Shown piece after piece: positions 1-8,198 of a DNA stretch of 64,000 nt. The notes under the pieces are model-generated. The model saw only the letters and a list, made by a program, of their open reading frames with translations. It was not told where the DNA came from and did not search any database. The DNA lies in contig NZ_CP047954.1 of NCBI RefSeq assembly GCF_014279895.1, positions 186,001 to 250,000 on the forward strand, read 5' to 3'. The first letter of the stretch is position 1, and each line of letters begins with the position of its first letter. Source of the stretch: Synechococcus sp. M16.1. Its GTDB lineage: Bacteria > Cyanobacteriota > Cyanobacteriia > PCC-6307 > Cyanobiaceae. Both the position numbers and the translations under genes were made by a program.

Positions 1-1
1 T

Positions 2-994
2 GCTGGTTTCATCGGAGCTGCCTTGAGTCAGCGCCTGCTTCAGCAGGGAGACCGAGTGGTTGGTCTCGACAACCTGAACGACTACTACGACCCAAGCTTG
101 AAGCAAGCGAGGCTGCGTCAGATCGAGGCGGTTGCCCAGAAGGGTGCTTGGCGCTTTGTGGAAATGGCCTTGGAAGACGGCGATGCCCTCATGGCCCTTT
201 TCGCTGCCGAGAAGCCGACCGTGGTGGTCAACTTGGCGGCTCAGGCTGGGGTTCGTTACTCCCTGGAGAATCCGGCGGCTTATATCCAGAGCAATCTTGT
301 GGGCTTTGGCCATCTTCTTGAAGGTTGCCGCCACCACGGCACCGAAAACCTCGTCTATGCCTCGAGCAGTTCGGTGTATGGCGGAAACCGCAATCTGCCT
401 TTCCACGAGCAGCAGCCGGTTAACCATCCGGTGAGCCTCTACGCCGCCAGCAAGAAAGCCAATGAGCTGATGGCGCACACCTACAGCCATCTCTATGGCT
501 TGCCGGCGACGGGGCTGCGGTTTTTCACGGTGTATGGCCCCTGGGGCCGGCCCGACATGGCACCGATGTTGTTCGCCAAAGCGATCCTGGCGGGGAACCC
601 GATACGGGTGTTCAACCACGGCCAGATGCAGCGCGACTTCACCTACATCGACGACATCGTGGAGGGAGTGCTGCGCTGCTGCGACAAACCCGCCACCGCG
701 AACCCCGACTTCGACCCCCTGGCCCCTGATCCCGCCACGGCCGCGGCACCGCACCGGGTGTTCAACATTGGAAACAGCCACCCCACGCCTTTGCTGCGCT
801 TCATCGAGGTGATGGAGGAGGCCCTGGGTTGCGAAGCCATCAAGGATTTCCAGCCCATGCAGCCGGGCGATGTGGTGGCCACTGCCGCTAACACCGCAGC
901 TCTGGAGGCGTGGGTGGGCTTCAAGCCCTCAACGCCGATCGAAACTGGCGTGCAGCGTTTTGCCGATTGGTATCGCTCCTTTTATGGCGTCTGA
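2..994 (+). CDS. UDP-glucuronate 4-epimerase-like SDR, 5' truncated by the window
   Basis: This is the 3' part of an extended short-chain dehydrogenase/reductase that probably interconverts nucleotide sugars such as UDP-glucuronate and UDP-galacturonate for surface polysaccharide. The reading frame is open from base 2, where AGFIGAAL is the tail of the N-terminal GxxGxxG NAD-binding loop, so only the first few residues are missing. The serine-rich segment SSSSVYG and the catalytic YAASK motif (Tyr-x-x-x-Lys) are present, as is the RFFTVYGPWGRPDMA stretch typical of UDP-glucuronate epimerases. The exact sugar substrate cannot be read from sequence. It is convergent with the psbEFLJ operon. Confidence 0.85.
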   Translation, partial: AGFIGAALSQRLLQQGDRVVGLDNLNDYYDPSLKQARLRQIEAVAQKGAWRFVEMALEDGDALMALFAAEKPTVVVNLAAQAGVRYSLENPAAYIQSNLVGFGHLLEGCRHHGTENLVYASSSSVYGGNRNLPFHEQQPVNHPVSLYAASKKANELMAHTYSHLYGLPATGLRFFTVYGPWGRPDMAPMLFAKAILAGNPIRVFNHGQMQRDFTYIDDIVEGVLRCCDKPATANPDFDPLAPDPATAAAPHRVFNIGNSHPTPLLRFIEVMEEALGCEAIKDFQPMQPGDVVATAANTAALEAWVGFKPSTPIETGVQRFADWYRSFYGV

Positions 995-1038
995 TCGCCT
1001 GTCGTTAGGCAGCAACGTCGTCGCAGCGTTGTTGCATC

Positions 1039-1072
1039 AAAAAAGCCCCCTGGTCAAAGACGAGAGGGCTTT
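1039..1072 (-). terminator. Rho-independent terminator of psbEFLJ
   Basis: Read on the minus strand, AAAGCCC pairs with GGGCTTT and is followed by a run of T. It lies about 20 bases after the psbJ stop codon, as expected for the end of the psbEFLJ transcript. The loop is long (about 17 bases), so the hairpin is only moderately convincing. Confidence 0.6.
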
Positions 1073-1093
1073 GGCTGAATGAATGGCTTCCGA

Positions 1094-1294
1094 TCAAGCG
1101 GAACCAACACCGGTGTAGGAGCCATAGAAGAACAGACCCACAACGAACAGAACGGCCATTCCACCTGCAGTGGCCACCAGCCAGAGGGGAAGGACGCCTT
1201 CGGTCCAGCGGCTTCTCCAGGGCACAGCTGGTGTGCCATCGGGATTGCGATCGGGAATACGACCGTCGGGATATGGGGATTTTTTTCCGCTCAT
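1094..1294 (-). CDS. psbJ: Photosystem II protein PsbJ
   Basis: PsbJ is a small single-helix thylakoid subunit of photosystem II near cytochrome b559. It affects electron flow around QA/QB and PSII assembly. The 66-residue product has a polar N-terminus ([18 protein letters not shown]) and one hydrophobic helix at about residues 36-57 ending [14 protein letters not shown], a characteristic PsbJ C-terminus. It is the last gene of psbEFLJ, 10 bases after psbL, and a terminator follows. Confidence 0.95.
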   Translation of the reverse strand: MSGKKSPYPDGRIPDRNPDGTPAVPWRSRWTEGVLPLWLVATAGGMAVLFVVGLFFYGSYTGVGSA

Positions 1295-1304
1295 CGAATA
1301 ATCC

Positions 1305-1424
1305 TCAGTTGAAGAAGTAGCTGGACATGAGCACGCCGGTCACGAAGACAAACAGCAGACCCAGGTACAGGCTGGTGCGGTTGAGTTCAACCGGCAGGTT
1401 GTTGGGATTGGGATTGCGTTCCAT
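1305..1424 (-). CDS. psbL: Photosystem II protein PsbL
   Basis: PsbL is a 39-residue single-pass subunit at the PSII dimer interface, needed for proper QA function. The protein reads [20 protein letters not shown] at its start and ends in a hydrophobic helix with MSSYFFN, a near-invariant sequence for this family. The frame stays open upstream through psbF sequence, but the ATG at 1424 gives the family length exactly. It lies 8 bases after psbF and 10 before psbJ. Confidence 0.96.
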   Translation of the reverse strand: MERNPNPNNLPVELNRTSLYLGLLFVFVTGVLMSSYFFN

Positions 1425-1432
1425 GGGTTGGA

Positions 1433-1573
1433 TCAGCGGCGGATGAACTGCATCGCGGCAAGGGCGCCAAGGAAAAACACCGTCGGGATGCCGAGGGTGT
1501 GCAACGCCAGCCAACGCACCGTGAAGATCGGATAGTTGCGTGGCGTTGTGGCGACGGGAGGAGCTTGGGTCAT
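1433..1573 (-). CDS. psbF: Cytochrome b559 beta subunit PsbF
   Basis: PsbF supplies one of the two heme-ligating histidines of cytochrome b559 in the PSII reaction centre. The 46-residue product begins [20 protein letters not shown]. It contains the ligand His in [11 protein letters not shown] at about residue 25, followed by one transmembrane helix and the terminal FIRR. The ATG is 3 bases after the psbE stop, so the two subunits are tightly coupled in expression. Confidence 0.96.
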   Translation of the reverse strand: MTQAPPVATTPRNYPIFTVRWLALHTLGIPTVFFLGALAAMQFIRR

Positions 1574-1576
1574 GAC

Positions 1577-1825
1577 TTATTTCAGACGAATGTCGAGTTC
1601 AGATTTGCCCTCGTAGCGCTGGCTCACCACAGGAGCTTTGCTTTCCGAAGCCTGGAAATAGGCGTCGGGACGAGGTGTTCCGAAGGCGTCGTAGGCCAGG
1701 CCGGTGGACACGAACAGGAACCCTGCCAAAAAGATGGAAGGCAGTGTCACGGCGTGGATCACCCAGTAACGGATGCTCGTGATGATTTCGAAGAACGGGC
1801 GTTCTCCTGTTGAGCCGGCGGCCAT
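1577..1825 (-). CDS. psbE: Cytochrome b559 alpha subunit PsbE
   Basis: PsbE is the larger cytochrome b559 subunit, essential for PSII assembly and photoprotective electron transfer. The 82-residue protein has the family start [20 protein letters not shown], with the heme ligand His at about residue 24. A single membrane helix ([19 protein letters not shown]) follows, then a hydrophilic lumenal tail with [11 protein letters not shown]. It is the first psb gene after ycf48, about 70 bases downstream, in the widely conserved rubA-ycf48-psbEFLJ order. Confidence 0.97.
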   Translation of the reverse strand: MAAGSTGERPFFEIITSIRYWVIHAVTLPSIFLAGFLFVSTGLAYDAFGTPRPDAYFQASESKAPVVSQRYEGKSELDIRLK

Positions 1826-1896
1826 GGCGTTGGGCGTGTCAGGACGATGATCTTAGGAGGTGGCTCAGGTGAGCTGAGGCTGAGGCGTTGCCGCAG

Positions 1897-2898
1897 TTAC
1901 ACAGCGTTGCCCACCCAACGCAGCAGGTTGCCCCGCTCACCCAGCACAAAGGCGTGCTCTCCGTCGAACACCATGCGGGTGAAGTTGCTGGGTTGACGGT
2001 CCCCGACGGGGTCGTTCTCCCAGCTGTCGCCGCCGTCGCGGCTCACCAGCAGGGTGCCGTTGCCACCGCCGGCCCAGATGGCGCCGTCGTCATCCCAGGC
2101 CAGATCCATGTAGCCGTAGCCGTTGGTGATCGGGATGATGGCTTTGCTCCAGCTGTCGAAGTTGCCGGGCTCATCGTTGAGTCGGATTTGTGCGCCGCGG
2201 GCCACCATCCACAGGTTCCCGTCGGGTTGGAAGCCGATGCTTTGCAGCCGCTGGCTGCTAACGCGCTGGTGCACCTGCCAGACGGAATCACCCGGTTCCC
2301 ATGTGGCGTAGAAGTTGCCAAGGCCACTCACGCTCACGTAGCTGCCATCCCTGCTGCGACGCAGATCCCGGACCGCACCTGCTGCATCGGTCACCTTGGC
2401 TTCCCAGCTGCTGCCGTCGTTATGGGTCTCGTAGACCGCGCCCACGTTGGTGGCGAGCTCTGCGGAATGGCTGCCCAACGCTGTGATCAGGTAGGGCTCG
2501 CCGGGCAATTTGGTGTCGAGGAACAGGCGGGTCCAGTTCTGGCCGCCGTCGTCGCTGTGCATCAGTAGCCCGGGTTGACCGGCGATCCAGCCTTCATCGC
2601 CATCGAAGTCGATGCTGATCAGACGGAAGTTCTCTTCATCGGGCAGATCAAGGCTGCGCTCATTCCAATGGGCACCCCCGTCGTTGGTTTCCCGGATCAT
2701 CCGGTTGCTGCCCACCAGGTAGCCGTGGCGGCTGTCGGTGAAGGCCACATCCAGCGGGTTGGCCTGGGTGTCGAGATCCATGGCCTGCCAAGGACTCGTG
2801 CTGGCCGTGGGCACGTGGGTGGTGACGCAGCCGCTGAGGCTGACCCCCAGCACAAGCACCAGCAGAAGCTGGCTGACAGAGTTCAACAGGCGTTTCAT
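1897..2898 (-). CDS. ycf48: Photosystem II assembly factor Ycf48 (HCF136 homologue)
   Basis: Ycf48/HCF136 is a seven-bladed beta-propeller that binds newly made D1 and helps assemble the PSII reaction centre. The 333-residue protein starts with a lipoprotein signal whose lipobox LSGC places the acylated Cys at residue 24. It then shows repeated blade motifs such as TNDGGAHW, SDDGGQNW, THNDGSSW and SRDGGDSW. It lies between rubA and psbE on the same strand, 9 bases after rubA, which fits a joint PSII biogenesis operon. Confidence 0.95.
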   Translation of the reverse strand: MKRLLNSVSQLLLVLVLGVSLSGCVTTHVPTASTSPWQAMDLDTQANPLDVAFTDSRHGYLVGSNRMIRETNDGGAHWNERSLDLPDEENFRLISIDFDGDEGWIAGQPGLLMHSDDGGQNWTRLFLDTKLPGEPYLITALGSHSAELATNVGAVYETHNDGSSWEAKVTDAAGAVRDLRRSRDGSYVSVSGLGNFYATWEPGDSVWQVHQRVSSQRLQSIGFQPDGNLWMVARGAQIRLNDEPGNFDSWSKAIIPITNGYGYMDLAWDDDGAIWAGGGNGTLLVSRDGGDSWENDPVGDRQPSNFTRMVFDGEHAFVLGERGNLLRWVGNAV

Positions 2899-2907
2899 CA
2901 GTTGGCC

Positions 2908-3306
2908 TCAGCGCAGGGAATAAAGGGACAGGAAAAAGGCGAAGCCGAGAGCAAGGCTGCCGAAGATCAGAACATTCTTCTGCCCGGGCGTCATCCGGTT
3001 CACCCCGAGGCCGAAATCGAGGTTTTCGTCGAAACCACTGGCCTTGGCACGCGGACCGATGTCGCGGAAGGCCGCCACTTTGCTGCGGCAGACGGGGCAG
3101 CGGAAAGCCAGCGCGTCGAGATCCTCGAAGGCCGTACCGGGTTCAATCCCAACTTTCTTGACCCCTTCGTCGGGGTCATAGACGTAGCCGCAGCTGCGAC
3201 ATTCGAAACGGTGGGTCCGTGGGTCGATCTCCGGAGCGGTTTCAACCGCTGGTTCCACCGCTTCGGTGGTATCGACCGGCTGGACGGACTGTTGTTCGTC
3301 GCTCAC
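2908..3306 (-). CDS. rubA: Membrane-anchored rubredoxin RubA
   Basis: RubA is a thylakoid rubredoxin required for photosystem assembly in oxygenic phototrophs. The 132-residue protein has an acidic N-terminal extension of about 30 residues. A rubredoxin fold follows, with two Cys pairs, [10 protein letters not shown] (about 37-46) and FRCPVCRS (about 68-75), that bind one Fe. A C-terminal membrane helix ([20 protein letters not shown]) anchors it. It heads the rubA-ycf48-psbEFLJ run and is divergent from ndhC, with an 83-base shared upstream region. Confidence 0.95.
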   Translation of the reverse strand: MSDEQQSVQPVDTTEAVEPAVETAPEIDPRTHRFECRSCGYVYDPDEGVKKVGIEPGTAFEDLDALAFRCPVCRSKVAAFRDIGPRAKASGFDENLDFGLGVNRMTPGQKNVLIFGSLALGFAFFLSLYSLR

Positions 3307-3389
3307 CGCTGTGTTGCTGGGCCAATCGACTCTATCGACGACAACTCCAGGCGGTGAATGCCAGACTGGCCCGGTCTACGGGGACCTCC

Positions 3390-3752
3390 ATGTTTGCCCT
3401 GCCCGGCTACGACGCCTTTCTGGGGTTTCTGCTGATTGCGGCTGCAGTGCCGGCCCTGGCGCTGATCACCAACAAGTTGGTGGCGCCGAAAAGCCGTGCC
3501 GGTGAGCGCCAACTCACCTATGAATCCGGCATGGAGCCCATTGGTGGGGCCTGGATTCAATTCAATATCCGCTACTACATGTTTGCGCTGGTCTTCGTCA
3601 TCTTCGACGTCGAGACCGTGTTCCTTTATCCCTGGGCTGTGGCGTTCAACCGTCTCGGCTTGCTGGCCTTCATTGAGGCCCTGATTTTCATCGCCATCCT
3701 GCTGGTGGCTTTGGCCTACGCCTGGCGCAAAGGCGCCCTTGAGTGGAGCTAG
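3390..3752 (+). CDS. ndhC: NAD(P)H-quinone oxidoreductase subunit 3 (NdhC)
   Basis: NdhC is a membrane subunit of the thylakoid NDH-1 complex used in cyclic electron flow, respiration and CO2 uptake. The ATG at 3390 gives a 120-residue protein with three membrane helices and the conserved loop [17 protein letters not shown]. The [12 protein letters not shown] segment is a subunit-3 hallmark. The frame continues upstream through antisense rubA sequence, which I excluded because 120 residues is the family length. It starts the ndhC-ndhK-ndhJ operon. Confidence 0.96.
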   Translation: MFALPGYDAFLGFLLIAAAVPALALITNKLVAPKSRAGERQLTYESGMEPIGGAWIQFNIRYYMFALVFVIFDVETVFLYPWAVAFNRLGLLAFIEALIFIAILLVALAYAWRKGALEWS

Positions 3753-3754
3753 TT

Positions 3755-4495
3755 ATGTCTGAGAACACATCCCCCTCTATTGCTGCTGTTCGCGATCTGC
3801 GCGAAGCCAGCTGCGGTCCGATTGGTGCCCCAGCGGTCACCAACGATCTCAGCGAGAACGTCATCCTCACCAGTCTGGATGATCTGCATAACTGGGCTCG
3901 CTTGAGCAGCCTCTGGCCTCTTCTTTATGGAACGGCCTGCTGCTTCATTGAATTTGCAGCGCTGCTCGGGTCTCGCTTCGATTTCGATCGCTTCGGTCTG
4001 GTTCCCCGCAGTTCCCCGCGTCAGGCCGACCTTCTAATCGTTGCCGGCACCGTGACCATGAAGATGGCGCCCGCCCTTGTGCGGCTCTATGAGCAAATGC
4101 CCGAGCCGAAATACGTGATCGCCATGGGTGCCTGCACCATCACCGGCGGCATGTTCAGCGCTGATTCCACCACTGCAGTGCGCGGTGTGGACAAGCTGAT
4201 TCCGGTGGATCTCTATCTGCCCGGCTGTCCGCCCCGCCCCGAAGCAATCTTTGATGCCGTGATCAAGTTGCGCAAGAAAGTTGGCGATGAGTCGCTAGCT
4301 GAGCGCCGTAAGCATCAGCAAACCCACCGCTACATGACGGTCTCCCACCAGATGAAGCGTGTTGAACCTGTGGTGACCGGTTCTTACCTTCGGGCCGAAT
4401 CTCAGAAGGCTGCCCTGGCTGCAGCGCCGGCAGGGCAGACCCTGGCCACCGATGCCGCCGTGCTTACCCCTGCTGCTGAACCTGTCGAGTCATGA
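3755..4495 (+). CDS. ndhK: NAD(P)H-quinone oxidoreductase subunit K (NdhK)
   Basis: NdhK (NuoB-like) carries the last [4Fe-4S] cluster (N2-type) of NDH-1 before plastoquinone. The protein has the ligand Cys pair in GTACCFIEF, then [10 protein letters not shown] and PGCPPRPE, so all four cluster cysteines are present. The ATG at 3755 follows the ndhC stop by 2 bases; a GTG at 3743 would overlap ndhC and is less likely. The C-terminal 60 residues are a variable tail typical of cyanobacterial NdhK. The stop overlaps ndhJ by 4 bases. Confidence 0.95.
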   Translation: MSENTSPSIAAVRDLREASCGPIGAPAVTNDLSENVILTSLDDLHNWARLSSLWPLLYGTACCFIEFAALLGSRFDFDRFGLVPRSSPRQADLLIVAGTVTMKMAPALVRLYEQMPEPKYVIAMGACTITGGMFSADSTTAVRGVDKLIPVDLYLPGCPPRPEAIFDAVIKLRKKVGDESLAERRKHQQTHRYMTVSHQMKRVEPVVTGSYLRAESQKAALAAAPAGQTLATDAAVLTPAAEPVES

Positions 4496-5058
4496 GCGAA
4501 ACCCCTTCCAAGAAGACAGCCGCCTCGGATGAAGAGGGTGCAGTTGTCGCTCCCGAGCCTGGTCCGGTGAGCCAATGGCTGAACAAGCAAGGTTTTGACC
4601 ACAACAGCCTCGAGCCTGATCATCTCGGTGTTGAGCAGATCGGCGTTGATGCTGACGTTCTCCCGATGATCGCTGCGGCGCTCAAGAGCAACGGTTTCGA
4701 CTACCTCCAGTGCCAAGGGGGCTACGACGAAGGCCCCGGTGAGCAGCTGGTTTGCTTCTATCACCTCCTGGCGATGGCGGAACAGGTGGAGGCCATGGCG
4801 GCCGATCCTTCGGCCAAGCTGCGGGAAGTGAGGATCAAAGTCTTCCTCAACCGAGAAGGCACCCCCTCGCTGCCGTCGATTTACGGCCTGTTCCGCGGGG
4901 CCGATTGGCAGGAGCGTGAAACCTTCGATATGTACGGCATCCAGTTCGAGGGGCACCCGCATCCCAAACGGTTGCTTATGCCAGAGGACTGGAAAGGATG
5001 GCCGTTGCGCAAGGACTACGTCCAGCCTGATTTCTACGAAATGCAGGACGCTTATTGA
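4492..5058 (+). CDS. ndhJ: NAD(P)H-quinone oxidoreductase subunit J (NdhJ)
   Basis: NdhJ (NuoC-like, 30 kDa) is a peripheral-arm subunit that packs against NdhH and NdhK. The 188-residue protein has a variable acidic N-terminus. It contains the family signature around [20 protein letters not shown] followed by KRLLMPEDW and PLRKDY. The ATG overlaps the ndhK stop (ATGA arrangement), indicating translational coupling. Its last 7 bases overlap the convergent yvcK-like gene. Confidence 0.95.
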   Translation: MSETPSKKTAASDEEGAVVAPEPGPVSQWLNKQGFDHNSLEPDHLGVEQIGVDADVLPMIAAALKSNGFDYLQCQGGYDEGPGEQLVCFYHLLAMAEQVEAMAADPSAKLREVRIKVFLNREGTPSLPSIYGLFRGADWQERETFDMYGIQFEGHPHPKRLLMPEDWKGWPLRKDYVQPDFYEMQDAY

Positions 5059-6446
5059 TCGCGTTCGCGTCGATGCGTCCGGTAAAAGCGCATCACTGCA
5101 AGGGCAAGGCTGCGCGAATCGTGGCGCAGCGTTGCTGTTGGTCGTACCCCCTGCAGTGGTGCCTGTGTGACGTCATAGCCGTCTGAGCGGAGCCCTTCCG
5201 CATCGCAACGCACGGGATCAGCGCCGCGGCTTTGGTAATAGCGAACCAGATCAGACTCGGGCAGATCGTCTTGGGCCAGGACGGCAGTGAACAGTCTGGG
5301 CTCAATGCCGAGAGTGGCGAGCTGTGCCTCGATCGCGCGGATGTGACCGCGCACATCCAGGCCATCGGTCTCGCCGGGTTGCGTCATCAGGTTGCAGATG
5401 TAGAGCCTGGGGGCCTTGCTGCGTTTGATGGAGTCCACCAGTTCCGGCACCAGCAGATTGGGGAGCAGGGATGTGTAAAGGCTGCCCGGTCCGAGCACGA
5501 TCAGGTCAGCATTGGCGATCGCTTCGAGGGCCCGGGGCAGGGCCGGTGGTCGTTCAGGACTGCAGCCCAGGCGAACAATGGGGCTGGGGGCGTGGCCGAT
5601 GTTGCTCTCACCCTCGATCCGTTGGCCGTTTTCAAGTTCGGCCCAGAGCTGCACATCCACGTTGGTGGCGGGCACCACCTGACCTTGCACGGCCAGCACA
5701 CGACTTGATGCGGTGATGGCGGTTTCCAGATTGCCCGTGATCGCTGAGAGGGCAGAGAGAAACAGATTGCCGAAGCTGTGCCCCTCCAGACCGCTCCCGG
5801 CCGCAAAGCGGTATTGGAACAGGCGGGTGAGCAGTGGCTCTTCGGTGGAAAGGGCTGCCAGACAATTACGGATGTCGCCTGGGGGTAGCACCCCCAGTTC
5901 CCGCCGGAGCACCCCACTGCTTCCGCCGTCGTCAGCGACGGTGACGATCGCGGTGATGTTGCTGCTGTAGCGCTTCAGACCGCTCAGCAGGGTCGATAAG
6001 CCTGTCCCGCCGCCGATGGCCACGATGTTGGGCCCCCGGTTCAAGCGGCTTTTGGCCCGCAAGGCATCCACCAGAACGGTGTCCTTGTCAGGGGCGAGAG
6101 CCTGTTGAATCGAGCCGAAGCTGCGGCTCTGTCCCCACAGCAAAAGCCCGCTGCCGATCAGCAGCACCAGGGGTCCGGTGATTTCGCGCGGCAGCACGGT
6201 GGTGATGCTGCTCAGCAGCCAGCTGAGGGTTTCCAGGATCCAGTAGATCGGCTTCAGATCGGCCCAGACGGCGGCCCCTAGCAGTGCCGTCAACAGGCCC
6301 AGGCCGGAGGTGAGCAGCCAGCGCTTCACCACCAGGCCAGGTTGCAGCCAGCGCACGGCTCGTTGGGAGCGGGTCATCAGATCCCGTCGCCGCTGATCGC
6401 GCATCATCCGGGCTTGGCGTCTGCTTGTCGGGGGCTTCAGCGCCAA
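5052..6446 (-). CDS. YvcK/CofD-like protein with N-terminal membrane segments
   Basis: This belongs to the YvcK family (related to CofD 2-phospho-L-lactate transferase), which binds UDP-sugars and affects cell-wall and carbon metabolism in other bacteria. The Rossmann-like core starts at about residue 140 with [17 protein letters not shown], followed by [13 protein letters not shown] and [12 protein letters not shown], all family signatures. The first 130 residues hold two or more hydrophobic segments (about 44-62 and 92-106), an arrangement seen in cyanobacterial members. Transferase activity is not implied. It is divergent from the ABC-ATPase gene at 6458. Confidence 0.85.
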   Translation of the reverse strand: MALKPPTSRRQARMMRDQRRRDLMTRSQRAVRWLQPGLVVKRWLLTSGLGLLTALLGAAVWADLKPIYWILETLSWLLSSITTVLPREITGPLVLLIGSGLLLWGQSRSFGSIQQALAPDKDTVLVDALRAKSRLNRGPNIVAIGGGTGLSTLLSGLKRYSSNITAIVTVADDGGSSGVLRRELGVLPPGDIRNCLAALSTEEPLLTRLFQYRFAAGSGLEGHSFGNLFLSALSAITGNLETAITASSRVLAVQGQVVPATNVDVQLWAELENGQRIEGESNIGHAPSPIVRLGCSPERPPALPRALEAIANADLIVLGPGSLYTSLLPNLLVPELVDSIKRSKAPRLYICNLMTQPGETDGLDVRGHIRAIEAQLATLGIEPRLFTAVLAQDDLPESDLVRYYQSRGADPVRCDAEGLRSDGYDVTQAPLQGVRPTATLRHDSRSLALAVMRFYRTHRRERDQ

Positions 6447-6457
6447 GGAATGGCTTG

Positions 6458-7315
6458 ATGAGCAAGTTCACCGAACTGTACGGAGCTTGTGGAAAGGCGG
6501 CAGGATGTCAGTGTTTTTCGGCCCAGACCGTGCCGCAGTCTCAACCCGTCGTGGAGATGCGGGACCTCACGATGCAGTGGGGACCTCGGCCTGTTCTGGA
6601 TCGGGTCAACCTGACCCTGCATGCGGGGGAGCGGTTGGCCGTGGTGGGCCCATCCGGGGCTGGAAAGTCCACGGTGCTGCGTCTCCTGGCTGGTTTGCAG
6701 CTGCCCACCGGTGGTGAGCTGCGCCTGTTCAACCAACCGCAGACCTACCTGCGGTTGGACCAGACCGATCCACCGGACGTGCGGCTGGTGTTTCAGAACC
6801 CCGCTCTGTTGGCGTCGCTCACCGTTGAGGAGAACGTCGGCTTTCTCTTGCGCCAACGCACGCAGCTGTCGCGGCAGGAGATTCGTGACCGTGTGCATGC
6901 CTGCCTGGAGGCGGTGGGGCTCTATGACGTGGCCCACCTCTATGCCGGGGAATTGAGTGGTGGCATGCAGAAGCGGGTCAGCTTTGCCCGTGCCCTGATT
7001 GATGATCCTCAGCGGGGGAATCCGTCGATGCCCCTGTTGTTGTACGACGAGCCCACGGCAGGACTCGACCCCGTGGCTTGCACGCGGATCGAAGACTTGA
7101 TTGTGAAAACCACCACCGTGGCGCAGGGCTGTTCCGTGGTGGTGAGCCATGTGCGCAGCACGATTGAACGCTCTGCGGAACGTGTGCTGATGCTCTACGA
7201 AGGCCGGTTTCAGTGGGAAGGCTCGGTGGATGCGTTTCGCAGCACCGACAACCCCTATGTCGTCCAGTTCAGGACGGGTAGCCTGCGCGGACCGATGCAA
7301 CCGGCGGAGCACTGA
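6458..7315 (+). CDS. ABC transporter ATPase, MlaF-like (lipid transport)
   Basis: This is an ATP-binding subunit of an MCE-type ABC transporter that probably moves lipids across the envelope. Walker A is GPSGAGKST, the signature is LSGGMQKRVSFARAL, and Walker B LLLYDEPTAGLDP is complete. I chose the ATG at 6458 because AAGGA lies 8 bases upstream. A GTG at 6530, close to where similarity to the family begins (VVEMRDLTM), is a serious alternative. The MCE gene starts 5 bases downstream. No MlaE-type permease is in this window, so the membrane partner must be encoded elsewhere. Confidence 0.85.
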   Translation: MSKFTELYGACGKAAGCQCFSAQTVPQSQPVVEMRDLTMQWGPRPVLDRVNLTLHAGERLAVVGPSGAGKSTVLRLLAGLQLPTGGELRLFNQPQTYLRLDQTDPPDVRLVFQNPALLASLTVEENVGFLLRQRTQLSRQEIRDRVHACLEAVGLYDVAHLYAGELSGGMQKRVSFARALIDDPQRGNPSMPLLLYDEPTAGLDPVACTRIEDLIVKTTTVAQGCSVVVSHVRSTIERSAERVLMLYEGRFQWEGSVDAFRSTDNPYVVQFRTGSLRGPMQPAEH

Positions 7316-7320
7316 CCACC

Positions 7321-8181
7321 ATGCGGCGCAGCGTTCGTGATGCCATCGTCGGATTCACGGTGATCGGCGGCATCATCGGATTTGCATCCACTGCCCTGTG
7401 GCTTCGGGGTTTTCGTTTGGGGTCCAGTCATTGGACGCTCACCGCCCGTTTCAACGATGCGGCGGGCCTGGCGGAGCGTTCCCCTGTGACCTACAGAGGC
7501 ATCTCGGTGGGTTCGGTGCGTTCGATTGAGGTCACCCCTGAGGCGGTGGTGGCTGAGCTTGAGATCAACCAAGCTGATCTGCGTTTACCGCTGCCCGTCA
7601 CGGCCACGGTGGGGGCGGGCTCGCTGCTTGGGGGTGACGCCCAGGTGGCCTTGGTCAGCGCTGGACCTCCACTTCCTCAGAACGCCCCCTTGCCCCGCGG
7701 GGCCGCTTGCCAGCCAACGCTCCAGCTCTGCAACGGTGGAACTGTGGTGGGACGAGAAGCTCCCAGCCTCTCCACCGTGACAGCAACCATGCAGGCGCTG
7801 CTGGCCCAGGTTCAGGACGAGCGGGTGATTCCCAATGTGGCGGCGTCGCTTGAGCAGATTGAGGCCTCCACGAAGGAATTCGAGGCGTTGACGGTGCAGC
7901 TGCAGGATGAACTGGCCAAGGCCGCGCCTGTGATTCGCAATCTGGAGGTGGCCACGGCACATCTGAACAACATTGCCGCTTCCCTCGATAATCCCCAGAC
8001 CCTGAGTGACCTCAAGCAGACGGCCGCCAATGCCGCCCAGCTCACGGCCACAATCGATGCCGTGGGTGGCGATGTGGCTCAACTCACCAGTGATCCTGAG
8101 TTCATGAAGGGTGTTCGCAATCTCACCATCGGCTTGGGGGAATTGTTTGGCGAAATCTTTCCAGCACAAACCGCTCAATAG
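7321..8181 (+). CDS. MCE/MlaD domain protein, substrate-binding part of lipid ABC transporter
   Basis: MCE proteins form hexameric rings that carry hydrophobic lipids between membranes. The 286-residue protein has an N-terminal membrane anchor (about residues 9-29). A single MCE domain at about 36-115 contains FNDAAGLAERSPVTYRGISV and the later GAGSLLGGDAQV. A helical C-terminal half is likely to form coiled coil. It is directly downstream of its ATPase. Cyanobacterial members are usually annotated as MlaD or chloroplast TGD2-like; the transported lipid is not known from sequence. Confidence 0.88.
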   Translation: MRRSVRDAIVGFTVIGGIIGFASTALWLRGFRLGSSHWTLTARFNDAAGLAERSPVTYRGISVGSVRSIEVTPEAVVAELEINQADLRLPLPVTATVGAGSLLGGDAQVALVSAGPPLPQNAPLPRGAACQPTLQLCNGGTVVGREAPSLSTVTATMQALLAQVQDERVIPNVAASLEQIEASTKEFEALTVQLQDELAKAAPVIRNLEVATAHLNNIAASLDNPQTLSDLKQTAANAAQLTATIDAVGGDVAQLTSDPEFMKGVRNLTIGLGELFGEIFPAQTAQ

Positions 8182-8198
8182 GCACGATATCCTGCGTT

